Assembly: GCA_029202485.1 (NCBI GenBank)
Contig: CP119313.1
Location: 620,001 to 684,000 of the forward strand
Direction of reading: 5' to 3'
Length of the DNA stretch: 64,000 bases
From: Candidatus Pedobacter colombiensis
GTDB taxonomy: Bacteria > Bacteroidota > Bacteroidia > Sphingobacteriales > Sphingobacteriaceae
The notes under the pieces: model-generated
Database searches by the model: none
What the model was told of the DNA's origin: nothing
The model's input: only the letters and a program-made list of their open reading frames with translations
Part shown: piece by piece, positions 36,114-43,460 of the stretch
Layout of the letters: every line of letters starts with the position of its first letter
Position numbering within the stretch: the stretch's first letter is position 1
Program-made: the position numbers and the translations under genes

Positions 36114-36485
36114 TTATTTTATGGAGATGATCTGATCTACCACAAACGGGCTATAACCTCTCCATGGCAAACTTTTTACATATTCTGTATAATGCAGTTC
36201 GAAAGTTTTTCCACTGTTTAGCATCATTTTCTCTGCAAGATCCTTATTACTCACCGAAAATTCAAATTCATTCGACTGTATAGCGCCGGGCTGTCCGGTG
36301 CGGAATCCGGTCTGGATCAGTTTGCCTTCGTATGTTTTGAATAAATATCCCTTTTTAACTACATAATTAAGTTGTCCGGCTTTAACACCTTCTCCGAATA
36401 CAAAATAGTAATTGTAATAAAAATAGCCACCAAGGGCAATGATTAAGATGGCAAGGACGATGAATAGTGTTTTTTTAGATTTCAT
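36114..36485 (-). CDS. hypothetical membrane-anchored protein
   Basis: This 123-residue protein has one N-terminal membrane helix (about residues 5-24) and a periplasmic beta-rich domain (YVVKKGYLFKTYEGKLIQTGFR and a C-terminal LPWRGYSPFVVDQI segment). Similar Bacteroidota proteins are often labelled 6-phosphogluconate dehydrogenase in databases, which is plainly wrong for this size and topology. The function is unknown. Confidence 0.75.
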   Translation of the reverse strand: MKSKKTLFIVLAILIIALGGYFYYNYYFVFGEGVKAGQLNYVVKKGYLFKTYEGKLIQTGFRTGQPGAIQSNEFEFSVSNKDLAEKMMLNSGKTFELHYTEYVKSLPWRGYSPFVVDQIISIK

Positions 36486-36564
36486 AGATATAAGTTTTGA
36501 TCATAAATATAACTAAATAACCAGTTAGGTTTGAGTATATTAATAATTAAATATGATATATTGT

Positions 36565-36594
36565 TTTGATTATCAAATGAAAGCTCTATCTTTG
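36565..36594 (+). promoter_or_regulatory. promoter of rpsU
   Basis: TTTG (36565-36568) and TATCTTTG (36587-36594) with an 18-nt spacer. The start region GCAGTCCTAAAAACA is shared with rpsT. Confidence 0.75.
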
Positions 36595-36610
36595 CAGTCC
36601 TAAAAACAAC

Positions 36611-36620
36611 GAGAGGAGGT
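36611..36620 (+). promoter_or_regulatory. strong Shine-Dalgarno sequence of rpsU
   Basis: GAGAGGAGGT lies 10 nt before the ATG. AGGAGGT is fully complementary to the usual 16S anti-SD. This stands out since nearly all other genes here lack an SD. In Flavobacterium johnsoniae the rpsU mRNA is known to carry an extended SD that is read by ribosomes lacking bS21. Confidence 0.85.
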
Positions 36621-36630
36621 ATTTTACGTT

Positions 36631-36825
36631 ATGATCATTATTAATATTAAAGACGGCGAATCATTGGATAAGGCGTTAAAACGTTTCAAAAAGAAGTTTG
36701 AAAAAACAGGAGTTTTGAGAGAATTGCGTAGCCGCCAAGCTTATGAGAAAAAATCTGTAGCTCGTCGTACACTAGTGAAACACGCTATTTATAAACAAAA
36801 TATGCAACTTGAAGGAACAATCTAG
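36631..36825 (+). CDS. rpsU: 30S ribosomal protein S21 (bS21)
   Basis: This 64-residue basic protein (start MIIINIKDGESLDKALKRFKKK) matches bS21, which sits by the 3' end of 16S rRNA. In Bacteroidia bS21 helps to hide the anti-SD of the ribosome. Its gene has a strong SD, a promoter and a terminator of its own, which fits autoregulation through the SD. Confidence 0.95.
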   Translation: MIIINIKDGESLDKALKRFKKKFEKTGVLRELRSRQAYEKKSVARRTLVKHAIYKQNMQLEGTI

Positions 36826-36850
36826 TTCTGAAGGTTTAATATCATATTAA

Positions 36851-36881
36851 AACGTCATCGAAACCCGGTGACGTTTTTTTT
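36851..36881 (+). terminator. intrinsic terminator of rpsU
   Basis: AACGTCATCG pairs with CGGTGACGTT over 10 bp (one G-T pair) around AAACC, with eight T after the stem. Confidence 0.88.
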
Positions 36882-36950
36882 GTGTTAAAAAAGGTCGTTG
36901 TTATACTAATCTTTTGTATATTCACTTAAACGAGCAATACAAAAGTTTCT

Positions 36951-37835
36951 ATGACTGTTGAGCAATTTTTAACCTATCTGCAGCACGAGAAGAGATATTC
37001 TTCACATACCATCCAGTCTTACCAAACAGATCTGCTTCAGTTTGAAGATTTTATAGGAAAAACATTCGACATGCCATTGGCGGAGGTTAAGCATGTGCAT
37101 ATAAGAGATTTTATGGTGTACCTGATGGACAATAAGGTTGGAGAGAATTCAGTAGGCAGGAAGTTGTCTACACTTCGTAGTTTTTATAAATTTCTATTGC
37201 GTCAGGATTTAATACCAGCAAGCCCTATGGCTTTGGTTAAGGCGCCTAAAGTGCCTAAAAAACTACCGGTGTTTATAGATGATGCAAAGTTAGACTTGCT
37301 GCTGGATTCGGAAGAGTTCTTTGATGATAGTTTTCCTTCGGTAAGGGACAGATTGATTATCGAGACTTTTTTTGGTACAGGGATGCGCTTGGCTGAATTG
37401 CTGTCGCTGAAAGAGGAGGATATCAATTTTTATGATTCAACGATCAGGGTAATGGGTAAAAGGAGTAAGGAGCGGATCATTCCTATTAGTAAAATACTTG
37501 CTGAGCAGTTGAAAAATTATGTAGCGCTTAAAACATTACAAAAGTTTGATAACAAAACATTGGGCTTAATCGTTACTAATAAAGGAGCTGAAGCTTACCC
37601 TGAATTTATCAGGAGGATTGTTCAGCGATATTTAACTTATGTATCCACCCAAGATAAGAAAAGCCCGCACGTGTTACGACATTCTTATGCTACGAGTTTG
37701 TTGAACAGGGGCGCCGATTTAAATGCGATCAAGGAGTTGCTAGGACATGCCAGTTTAGCTGCTACGCAGGTTTATACGCATAATTCAGTAGAGAGATTAA
37801 AAACAATATATAAACAGGCCCATCCAAAGGCATAA
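36951..37835 (+). CDS. xerC: tyrosine recombinase XerC/XerD family
   Basis: This 294-residue recombinase has the N-terminal SAM-like core-binding domain (about residues 1-85) and a catalytic domain with Arg146, Lys170, His240, Arg243, His266 and Tyr275. It resolves chromosome dimers at dif. Size, full active site and the place between rpsU and hpf mark it as a housekeeping Xer protein, not a phage integrase. Assignment to XerC over XerD is not certain. Confidence 0.9.
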   Translation: MTVEQFLTYLQHEKRYSSHTIQSYQTDLLQFEDFIGKTFDMPLAEVKHVHIRDFMVYLMDNKVGENSVGRKLSTLRSFYKFLLRQDLIPASPMALVKAPKVPKKLPVFIDDAKLDLLLDSEEFFDDSFPSVRDRLIIETFFGTGMRLAELLSLKEEDINFYDSTIRVMGKRSKERIIPISKILAEQLKNYVALKTLQKFDNKTLGLIVTNKGAEAYPEFIRRIVQRYLTYVSTQDKKSPHVLRHSYATSLLNRGADLNAIKELLGHASLAATQVYTHNSVERLKTIYKQAHPKA

Positions 37836-37837
37836 AA

Positions 37838-37844
37838 AAGGAGG
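37838..37844 (+). promoter_or_regulatory. strong Shine-Dalgarno sequence of hpf
   Basis: AAGGAGG ends 5 nt before the ATG. With rpsU, it is one of only two clear SD sequences I found before genes in the window. Confidence 0.75.
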
Positions 37845-37849
37845 AAAAT

Positions 37850-38197
37850 ATGAAAATCACAGTTCAATCGATCCATTTCAACGCAGACCAGAAGTTGTTA
37901 GATTTTATCCAGAGAAAAGTCGATAAACTAGATCAGTTTTTTGATCAGATCATTAGTGGGGAAGTTTATTTAAAATTAGAAAATGTAGACGATGAGGCGA
38001 ATAAGATAAGTGAGGTTAAGTTGATCGTACCGGGGGGGACAATGTTTGCAAAAGAGCAATGTAAATCCTTTGAAGAGGCGACGGATTTAGCAATTGAATC
38101 ATTAAGAAAGCAAATTACTAAACATAAAGATAAGACGAGAATTAAGTTGAGCGAACACAAGGTTCTTTTGAATGCGAATGAAGTATCTGATTATTAG
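37850..38197 (+). CDS. hpf: ribosome hibernation-promoting factor, HPF/RaiA family
   Basis: This 115-residue protein has the beta-alpha-beta-beta-beta-alpha fold pattern of HPF/YfiA (MKITVQSIHFNADQKLLDFI, then the second helix EEATDLAIESLRKQI). It binds in the 30S A/P sites in stationary phase. It lacks the long C-terminal dimerisation domain of long HPF. It lies 14 nt after xerC and ends in its own terminator. Confidence 0.9.
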   Translation: MKITVQSIHFNADQKLLDFIQRKVDKLDQFFDQIISGEVYLKLENVDDEANKISEVKLIVPGGTMFAKEQCKSFEEATDLAIESLRKQITKHKDKTRIKLSEHKVLLNANEVSDY

Positions 38198-38225
38198 ATA
38201 CATATTTTTTAGCTTTTTGATATGA

Positions 38226-38258
38226 AATTGGCAGATTTACTTCTGCCAATTTTTTTTT
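38226..38258 (+). terminator. intrinsic terminator of hpf
   Basis: A perfect 10-bp stem AATTGGCAGA/TCTGCCAATT with loop TTTACT is followed by eight further T. Confidence 0.92.
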
Positions 38259-38267
38259 GAAAATAAT

Positions 38268-38298
38268 TTTGCATCGTATTAAAATTCTTGTAGATTTG
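38268..38298 (+). promoter_or_regulatory. promoter of the tRNA-tufA cluster
   Basis: TTTG (38268-38271) and TAGATTTG (38291-38298) are spaced by 19 nt, an exact consensus match, starting just 10 nt after the hpf terminator. Confidence 0.8.
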
Positions 38299-38404
38299 CA
38301 TTCCCATTCAGAGAGGGCGTTGGCCCAGTAAGAAAGAGGGGTGTTCTGTGAAAGATTAATATTGTAGAAAACATTGCTTGATTTATAAGTAATGCATTGT
38401 ATAA

Positions 38405-38477
<73 letters not shown>

Positions 38478-38516
38478 CTTTTAAGAAGTGTGTAGTGATA
38501 TGCAGTGATTAAAAGC

Positions 38517-38599
38517 GGGGGGATACCAGAGTGGCCAAATGGGACAGACTGTAACTCTGTTGTCGCAAGACTTCGAAGGTTCGAATCCTTCTCCCCCCA
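38517..38599 (+). tRNA. tRNA-Tyr (GTA)
   Basis: An 83-nt class II tRNA with acceptor GGGGGGA/TCCCCCC, anticodon GTA at 38551-38553 and a long variable arm, as expected for bacterial tRNA-Tyr. CCA is not encoded. Confidence 0.95.
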
Positions 38600-38609
38600 C
38601 AATAAAGAA

Positions 38610-38682
38610 GCGGAAGTAGCTCAGTTGGTAGAGCGATAGCCTTCCAAGCTATAGGTCGCGAGTTCGAACCTCGTCTTCCGCT
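38610..38682 (+). tRNA. tRNA-Gly (TCC)
   Basis: A 73-nt cloverleaf with acceptor GCGGAAG/CTTCCGC and anticodon TCC at 38643-38645. CCA is not encoded. Confidence 0.95.
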
Positions 38683-38768
38683 CAAATTGGAAAAAAGCTG
38701 GGCAGTCTGCAGGCAGTGAAAGTTTAACCTTTGTTTCTGGTTAAAATAAATGCAGGCTAAGATTAAAA

Positions 38769-38840
<72 letters not shown>

Positions 38841-38956
38841 CAAAAAAGAGATGCTTTGTTAATCTGTTGTAGAGCAGCTGAACAAGGTTTTTCGTGTTGA
38901 AATAGTATCAAAACAAATAATAAATAAAAAGTTAACCTACTAATAAGTATAAAAAC

Positions 38957-40144
38957 ATGGCAAAAGAAAAGTTTGACCGCAGCAAGCCGCACTTAAACAT
39001 CGGCACAATCGGTCACGTTGACCACGGTAAAACAACCTTAACAGCAGCTATCACTAAAGTGTTATCTGATGCTGGTTTATCTGAGGCGCGTTCATTTGAT
39101 TCTATTGACTCTGCTCCAGAGGAAAAAGAAAGAGGTATCACTATTAATACAGCACACGTTGAATATTCAACAGCTAACCGTCACTATGCACACGTTGACT
39201 GTCCAGGTCACGCGGATTATGTGAAAAACATGGTTACTGGTGCTGCGCAAATGGATGGAGCTATCATCGTTGTAGCTGCTACAGATGGTCCGATGCCACA
39301 AACTCGTGAGCACATTCTATTGGCTCGTCAGGTAGGTGTACCTTCATTGGTTGTATTCATGAATAAAGTGGATATGGTTGATGATCCTGAGTTATTAGAA
39401 TTAGTAGAGATGGAAATTCGTGAATTGTTATCATTCTATGAATTCCCTGGTGATGATATCCCTGTTATTCAAGGTTCAGCTCTTGGTGGCTTGAACGGAG
39501 ATCCAAAATGGGTAGCTAAAATCATGGAATTAATGGATGCTGTTGATAGCTACATTCCAATTCCTCCACGTTTAACTGATCTTCCATTCTTAATGCCTGT
39601 TGAGGACGTATTCTCGATCACTGGTCGTGGTACTGTTGCAACTGGTCGTATTGAGCGTGGTGTAATCAACTCTGGTGATCCAGTTGAGATCTTGGGTATG
39701 GGTGCAGAAAATCTTAAATCAACTGTAACAGGTGTTGAGATGTTCCGTAAGATCCTTGATTATGGTGAAGCTGGTGATAACGTAGGTTTATTGTTACGTG
39801 GTATTGAGAAAACTGATATCCGCCGTGGTATGGTTATCTGTAAACCAGGTTCGGTAAATCCTCACACTGATTTCAAAGCTGAGATCTATGTATTGTCAAA
39901 AGCAGAAGGTGGACGTCACACTCCATTCTTTAACAAATACCGTCCACAATTCTATTTCCGTACCACAGACGTAACTGGTGAGATCTCACTAGCTGAAGGA
40001 ACTGAAATGGTTATGCCAGGTGATAACGTTACAATTACAGTTAAATTGATCAACGCAATCGCAATGGAAAAAGGTCTACGTTTCGCAATCCGTGAGGGTG
40101 GTAGAACAGTAGGTGCTGGTCAGGTAACTGAAATTTTAAAATAA
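38957..40144 (+). CDS. tufA: elongation factor Tu
   Basis: This 395-residue GTPase brings aminoacyl-tRNA to the ribosome. G motifs: GHVDHGKT near residue 19, DCPGH near 81 and NKVD near 136. The length is normal. The tRNA genes upstream and tRNA-Trp downstream suggest a mixed transcript cut by tRNA-processing enzymes. Confidence 0.98.
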   Translation: MAKEKFDRSKPHLNIGTIGHVDHGKTTLTAAITKVLSDAGLSEARSFDSIDSAPEEKERGITINTAHVEYSTANRHYAHVDCPGHADYVKNMVTGAAQMDGAIIVVAATDGPMPQTREHILLARQVGVPSLVVFMNKVDMVDDPELLELVEMEIRELLSFYEFPGDDIPVIQGSALGGLNGDPKWVAKIMELMDAVDSYIPIPPRLTDLPFLMPVEDVFSITGRGTVATGRIERGVINSGDPVEILGMGAENLKSTVTGVEMFRKILDYGEAGDNVGLLLRGIEKTDIRRGMVICKPGSVNPHTDFKAEIYVLSKAEGGRHTPFFNKYRPQFYFRTTDVTGEISLAEGTEMVMPGDNVTITVKLINAIAMEKGLRFAIREGGRTVGAGQVTEILK

Positions 40145-40180
40145 TCACTTAGCTCTTTAAGAGATAAGCAGATCATAAAG

Positions 40181-40214
40181 CAAAGTACTTGGGCTTTATA
40201 GCCTAAGTACTTTG
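40181..40214 (+). terminator. hairpin between tufA and tRNA-Trp
   Basis: CAAAGTACTTGGGCT pairs with AGCCTAAGTACTTTG over 15 bp (one G-T) around a TTAT loop. Only TTCTAAAAG follows, so it is a weak terminator at best; it may be a partial terminator or a 3'-end protector of tufA mRNA. Confidence 0.5.
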
Positions 40215-40256
40215 TTCTAAAAGAAGCACTAATTCTTAGATAAGAATTAAATATAC

Positions 40257-40327
40257 ACGGGAATAGTTCAATGGTAGAATAGAGGTCTCCAAAACCTTTG
40301 ATCAGGGTTCGAATCCTTGTTCCCGTG
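40257..40327 (+). tRNA. tRNA-Trp (CCA)
   Basis: A 71-nt cloverleaf with acceptor ACGGGAA/TTCCCGT, G discriminator, D stem GTTC/GAAT and anticodon CCA at 40289-40291. It lies 13 nt before the secE ATG; the tufA-trnW-secE order is a familiar bacterial arrangement. Confidence 0.95.
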
Positions 40328-40340
40328 CAAAAAGATAATT

Positions 40341-40538
40341 ATGGCTAAAGTAGTTCAATTTATTAAAGAATCCTACGAGGAAATGACCCATAAGGTTACC
40401 TGGCCTACATGGGGTGAATTGCAAAATTCAGCAGTATTGGTTTTGGTAGCTTCATTAATCATTGCATGTGTTGTATTTGCAATGGATAAGGGATCTACTT
40501 TTGTTTTAGATACTTTTTATAAATCACTTTCTAATTAA
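40341..40538 (+). CDS. secE: preprotein translocase subunit SecE
   Basis: This 65-residue protein has the amphipathic helix KVVQFIKESYEEMTHKVTWPTWGE with the conserved TWP turn, then one membrane helix (about residues 32-54). It clamps SecY in the translocon. A longer frame would start inside tRNA-Trp and is rejected. nusG follows after 9 nt. Confidence 0.94.
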   Translation: MAKVVQFIKESYEEMTHKVTWPTWGELQNSAVLVLVASLIIACVVFAMDKGSTFVLDTFYKSLSN

Positions 40539-40547
40539 TATAGCTCA

Positions 40548-41090
40548 ATGGAAGATCAGTTGAAATGGTATGTGGTTAGAGCTGTTAGCGGTAAAGAAAA
40601 AAAAGTAAAACAGTATATCGATTCTGAAATTAGTCGTTTAGGATTTTCTCATTTGGTACCACAGGTATTGATCCCAATGGAGAAATACTATCAGATGAAG
40701 GATGGTAAAAAGATTGCGAAGGAACGCAATTATTACCCGGGCTATGTTTTGATCGAGGCTATTTTAGATGGAGAATTAGAACACATTATTAAGAATATTA
40801 ATAGTGTGATTGGTTTTTTAGGGGATAAGGGTGGAAATCCGGTTCCTATGCGTCAGGCAGAAGTTAACCGTATTTTAGGTAAAGTTGATGAGATGAGCCA
40901 GCAAGGCGAAACCATGAACGTTGCTTATTATGTAGGCGAGAACGTTAAAGTTATGGATGGACCATTCAATGGTTTTACTGGCGTTATTGAAGAGGTTAAC
41001 GAAGAGAAGAAGAAATTAAAAGTTATGGTTAAGATTTTCGGAAGAAAGACTCCATTGGAGCTTAACTATATGCAGGTAGAGAAAGAATAG
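40548..41090 (+). CDS. nusG: transcription termination/antitermination protein NusG
   Basis: This 180-residue protein has the NGN domain (start WYVVRAVSGKEKKVKQYI, and the ERNYYPGYVLIE core) and a C-terminal KOW domain (VMDGPFNGFTGVIEEV). It binds RNA polymerase and couples it to Rho or the ribosome. Confidence 0.96.
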   Translation: MEDQLKWYVVRAVSGKEKKVKQYIDSEISRLGFSHLVPQVLIPMEKYYQMKDGKKIAKERNYYPGYVLIEAILDGELEHIIKNINSVIGFLGDKGGNPVPMRQAEVNRILGKVDEMSQQGETMNVAYYVGENVKVMDGPFNGFTGVIEEVNEEKKKLKVMVKIFGRKTPLELNYMQVEKE

Positions 41091-41179
41091 TTTTAACTAT
41101 TTAAAACAATATCAAGATCTTAAATGTTACATGCTTCCAACATAATAACATTGAGTATTACAAATTAACAAAACAGAAA

Positions 41180-41623
41180 ATGGCAAAAGAAGTCAGTGCG
41201 CTTGTTAAGTTACAAATCAAGGGTGGAGCCGCAAATCCATCGCCACCAGTAGGACCTGCGTTAGGTGCTAAGGGGGTGAACATTATGGAATTTTGCAAGC
41301 AATTCAATGCTCGTACCCAAGATAAGCCCGGTAAAGTATTACCAGTCGTAATTACTGTTTATGCTGACAAGTCTTTCGAATTTATCATCAAAACCCCTCC
41401 AGTTGCTATCCAATTAAAGGATGCTACTAAATTAACGAGTGGTTCTGCTGAGCCCAACCGTAAGAAAGTTGGTTCGGTGACTTGGGATCAGGTTAAGTCA
41501 ATTGCTGAAGATAAAATGACTGATTTAAATGCATTTACTATCGAATCGGCAATGAGTATGGTTGCCGGTACAGCACGCAGTATGGGAATCACCGTTAGCG
41601 GTGATGCACCTTGGACAAATTAA
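41180..41623 (+). CDS. rplK: 50S ribosomal protein L11 (uL11)
   Basis: This 147-residue protein matches uL11 in length and sequence (LQIKGGAANPSPPVGPALGA and the C-terminal rRNA-binding domain with GTARSMGI). It is part of the GTPase-associated centre. Confidence 0.97.
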   Translation: MAKEVSALVKLQIKGGAANPSPPVGPALGAKGVNIMEFCKQFNARTQDKPGKVLPVVITVYADKSFEFIIKTPPVAIQLKDATKLTSGSAEPNRKKVGSVTWDQVKSIAEDKMTDLNAFTIESAMSMVAGTARSMGITVSGDAPWTN

Positions 41624-41646
41624 TTAACAAAAAACAGTTTACAACA

Positions 41647-42345
41647 GTGGCTAAATTAACAAAAAATCAAAAAAAGGCACATGCTAAACTAGAATCTGGT
41701 AAAACGTATTCTTTAAAGGATGCGGCTGCTTTGGTAAAAGAGATTACTACAACTAAATTTGATGCATCGGTTGATATCGATGTAGCATTAGGTGTAGATC
41801 CACGTAAAGCCAATCAAATGGTACGTGGTATTGCTACTTTACCACACGGTACAGGTAAAACTGTACGTGTATTAGTTCTTTGTACTCCTGATAAGGAAGA
41901 AGAGGCTAAAGCGGCAGGTGCAGATTTTGTAGGTTTAGACGAATATGTAGCCAAGATTGAAGGTGGATGGACTGATGTTGACATTATTATCACTACTCCT
42001 GCTTGTATGGCAAAGGTAGGTAAACTGGGCCGCGTTTTAGGTCCACGTAACCTTATGCCAAACCCTAAATCAGGTACTGTAACTAACGAAGTTGGTAAAG
42101 CAGTTACTGATGTAAAAGGCGGTAAGATTGATTTTAAAGTTGACAAAAGTGGTATTATACACGCTTCAGTAGGAAAAGTATCATTCCCAGCAGAGAAAAT
42201 ATATGAAAATGCTTTAGAAGTTCTTCAAGTAATTTCTAAGTTAAAACCATCTGCTGCAAAAGGAACTTATTTTAAGAGCATTCATGTTTCTTCAACTATG
42301 AGTCCTGGAATTGCAATCGAAACTAAATCAGTAGCGGGGATCTAA
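41647..42345 (+). CDS. rplA: 50S ribosomal protein L1 (uL1)
   Basis: This 232-residue protein matches uL1 of the L1 stalk (GPRNLMPNPKSGTV motif). I place the start at the GTG at 41647, since this gives the usual MAKLTKNQKK N-terminus. A TTG at 41611 would overlap rplK and add residues absent from the family. There is no ATG at the right place. rplJ follows after 2 nt. Confidence 0.94.
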   Translation: MAKLTKNQKKAHAKLESGKTYSLKDAAALVKEITTTKFDASVDIDVALGVDPRKANQMVRGIATLPHGTGKTVRVLVLCTPDKEEEAKAAGADFVGLDEYVAKIEGGWTDVDIIITTPACMAKVGKLGRVLGPRNLMPNPKSGTVTNEVGKAVTDVKGGKIDFKVDKSGIIHASVGKVSFPAEKIYENALEVLQVISKLKPSAAKGTYFKSIHVSSTMSPGIAIETKSVAGI

Positions 42346-42347
42346 TT

Positions 42348-42869
42348 ATGAACAGAGAAGAAAAACACGAAGTCGTTTCGGCTCTTCAAGTGAAGATGCA
42401 GGAATACGGTAATTTTTATATTGCCGATACATCAAGCTTATCTGTTGAGAAAGTAAACAGTATCCGTCGCAAATGTTTTGAAAGCGGGATTGAAATGCAA
42501 GTTGCTAAAAACACTTTGATCAGAAAAGCGATTGAAGGATTAGAAGGCGATGCATCAGAAATCTTTGTTGCGCTTAAAGGTCAATCAGCATTATTATTCT
42601 CAACAGTAGGTAACGGTCCAGCTAAGCTGATCAAAGCCCTGAGAAAAGGATCTGATAAACCTCAGCTTAAAGCTGCATATATCGATTCAACAGTATTTAT
42701 TGGTGATAACCAATTAGATACTTTAGTAAGCTTGAAATCAAGAGAAGAGCTTATTGGAGATATCATTGGATTATTACAATCACCAGCTAAAAACGTTATA
42801 TCGGCATTACAGTCTGGCGGTAACAAAATTGCAGGAATTGTTAAAACTCTTCAAGAAAGAGAAGGTTAA
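42348..42869 (+). CDS. rplJ: 50S ribosomal protein L10 (uL10)
   Basis: This 173-residue protein is the base of the L7/L12 stalk. The rRNA-binding N-terminal domain and a C-terminal L12-binding helix are in place. Since rplA ends 2 nt before, a classic L10 leader cannot lie directly upstream. Confidence 0.96.
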   Translation: MNREEKHEVVSALQVKMQEYGNFYIADTSSLSVEKVNSIRRKCFESGIEMQVAKNTLIRKAIEGLEGDASEIFVALKGQSALLFSTVGNGPAKLIKALRKGSDKPQLKAAYIDSTVFIGDNQLDTLVSLKSREELIGDIIGLLQSPAKNVISALQSGGNKIAGIVKTLQEREG

Positions 42870-42932
42870 GAACACCTTAAAAGTTCATATTAAACAAATT
42901 ATTTTTACGTAAATTTTTAAAAATCTATAAAA

Positions 42933-43307
42933 ATGGCAGATTTAAAAGCGTTTGCTGAGCAATTGGTAAACTTAACAGTTAAAGAAGTTAACGAATTAGC
43001 TCAAATCTTAAAAGACGAGTACGGTATTGAACCAGCTGCTGCTGCAGTTGCAATTGCAGGTCCTGCTGGTGATGCTGCTCCTGCAGCTGAAGAGAAATCT
43101 ACTTTTGATGTAATATTGAAAGAAGCTGGTGGTCAGAAATTAGCAGTTGTTAAATTGGTAAAAGACTTAACTGGTTTAGGTTTGAAAGAAGCTAAAGACT
43201 TAGTTGATGGTGCACCGAAAGAATTGAAAGCTGGTGTTTCTAAAGACGAAGCTGCTGCTTTGAAAACTCAATTAGAAGAAGCTGGAGCTGTAGTTGAAAT
43301 TAAGTAA
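42933..43307 (+). CDS. rplL: 50S ribosomal protein L7/L12 (bL12)
   Basis: This 124-residue protein has the N-terminal dimer domain, an Ala/Pro-rich hinge (about residues 35-52) and the C-terminal factor-binding domain (KTLGLKEAKDLVDGAPK-like). It recruits translation GTPases. Confidence 0.97.
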   Translation: MADLKAFAEQLVNLTVKEVNELAQILKDEYGIEPAAAAVAIAGPAGDAAPAAEEKSTFDVILKEAGGQKLAVVKLVKDLTGLGLKEAKDLVDGAPKELKAGVSKDEAAALKTQLEEAGAVVEIK

Positions 43308-43333
43308 TCACTTAATTTTAATATAAATTAAAC

Positions 43334-43363
43334 ATAGACTCCGACTGTATAGTCGGAGTCTAT
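43334..43363 (+). promoter_or_regulatory. hairpin between rplL and rpoB (attenuator or processing site)
   Basis: A perfect 13-bp stem ATAGACTCCGACT/AGTCGGAGTCTAT with loop GTAT. No T run follows, so it is not a full terminator. Two smaller hairpins come next in the leader: GTTTGGTT/AACCAAAC (43388-43423) and AGTTTA/TAAACT (43428-43443). Confidence 0.6.
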
Positions 43364-43460
43364 ACCTGTTTATAAACATTTCATTTAGTTTGGTTGATGA
43401 AATTGTTTAGCGGCAAACCAAACAAATAGTTTATTCTTAAACTAAATTAACTTTAGTCCA

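Noticed and set aside
36951..37835. Tyrosine recombinase as sign of an integrated element
   Set aside because: It is a housekeeping Xer protein in a conserved cluster; there are no att repeats, phage genes or composition change near it.
40317..40340. Upstream extension of secE
   Set aside because: It would start inside tRNA-Trp; the ATG at 40341 gives the standard SecE N-terminus.
41611..41646. TTG start of rplA overlapping rplK
   Set aside because: The GTG at 41647 gives the family N-terminus MAKLTKNQKK and avoids the overlap.
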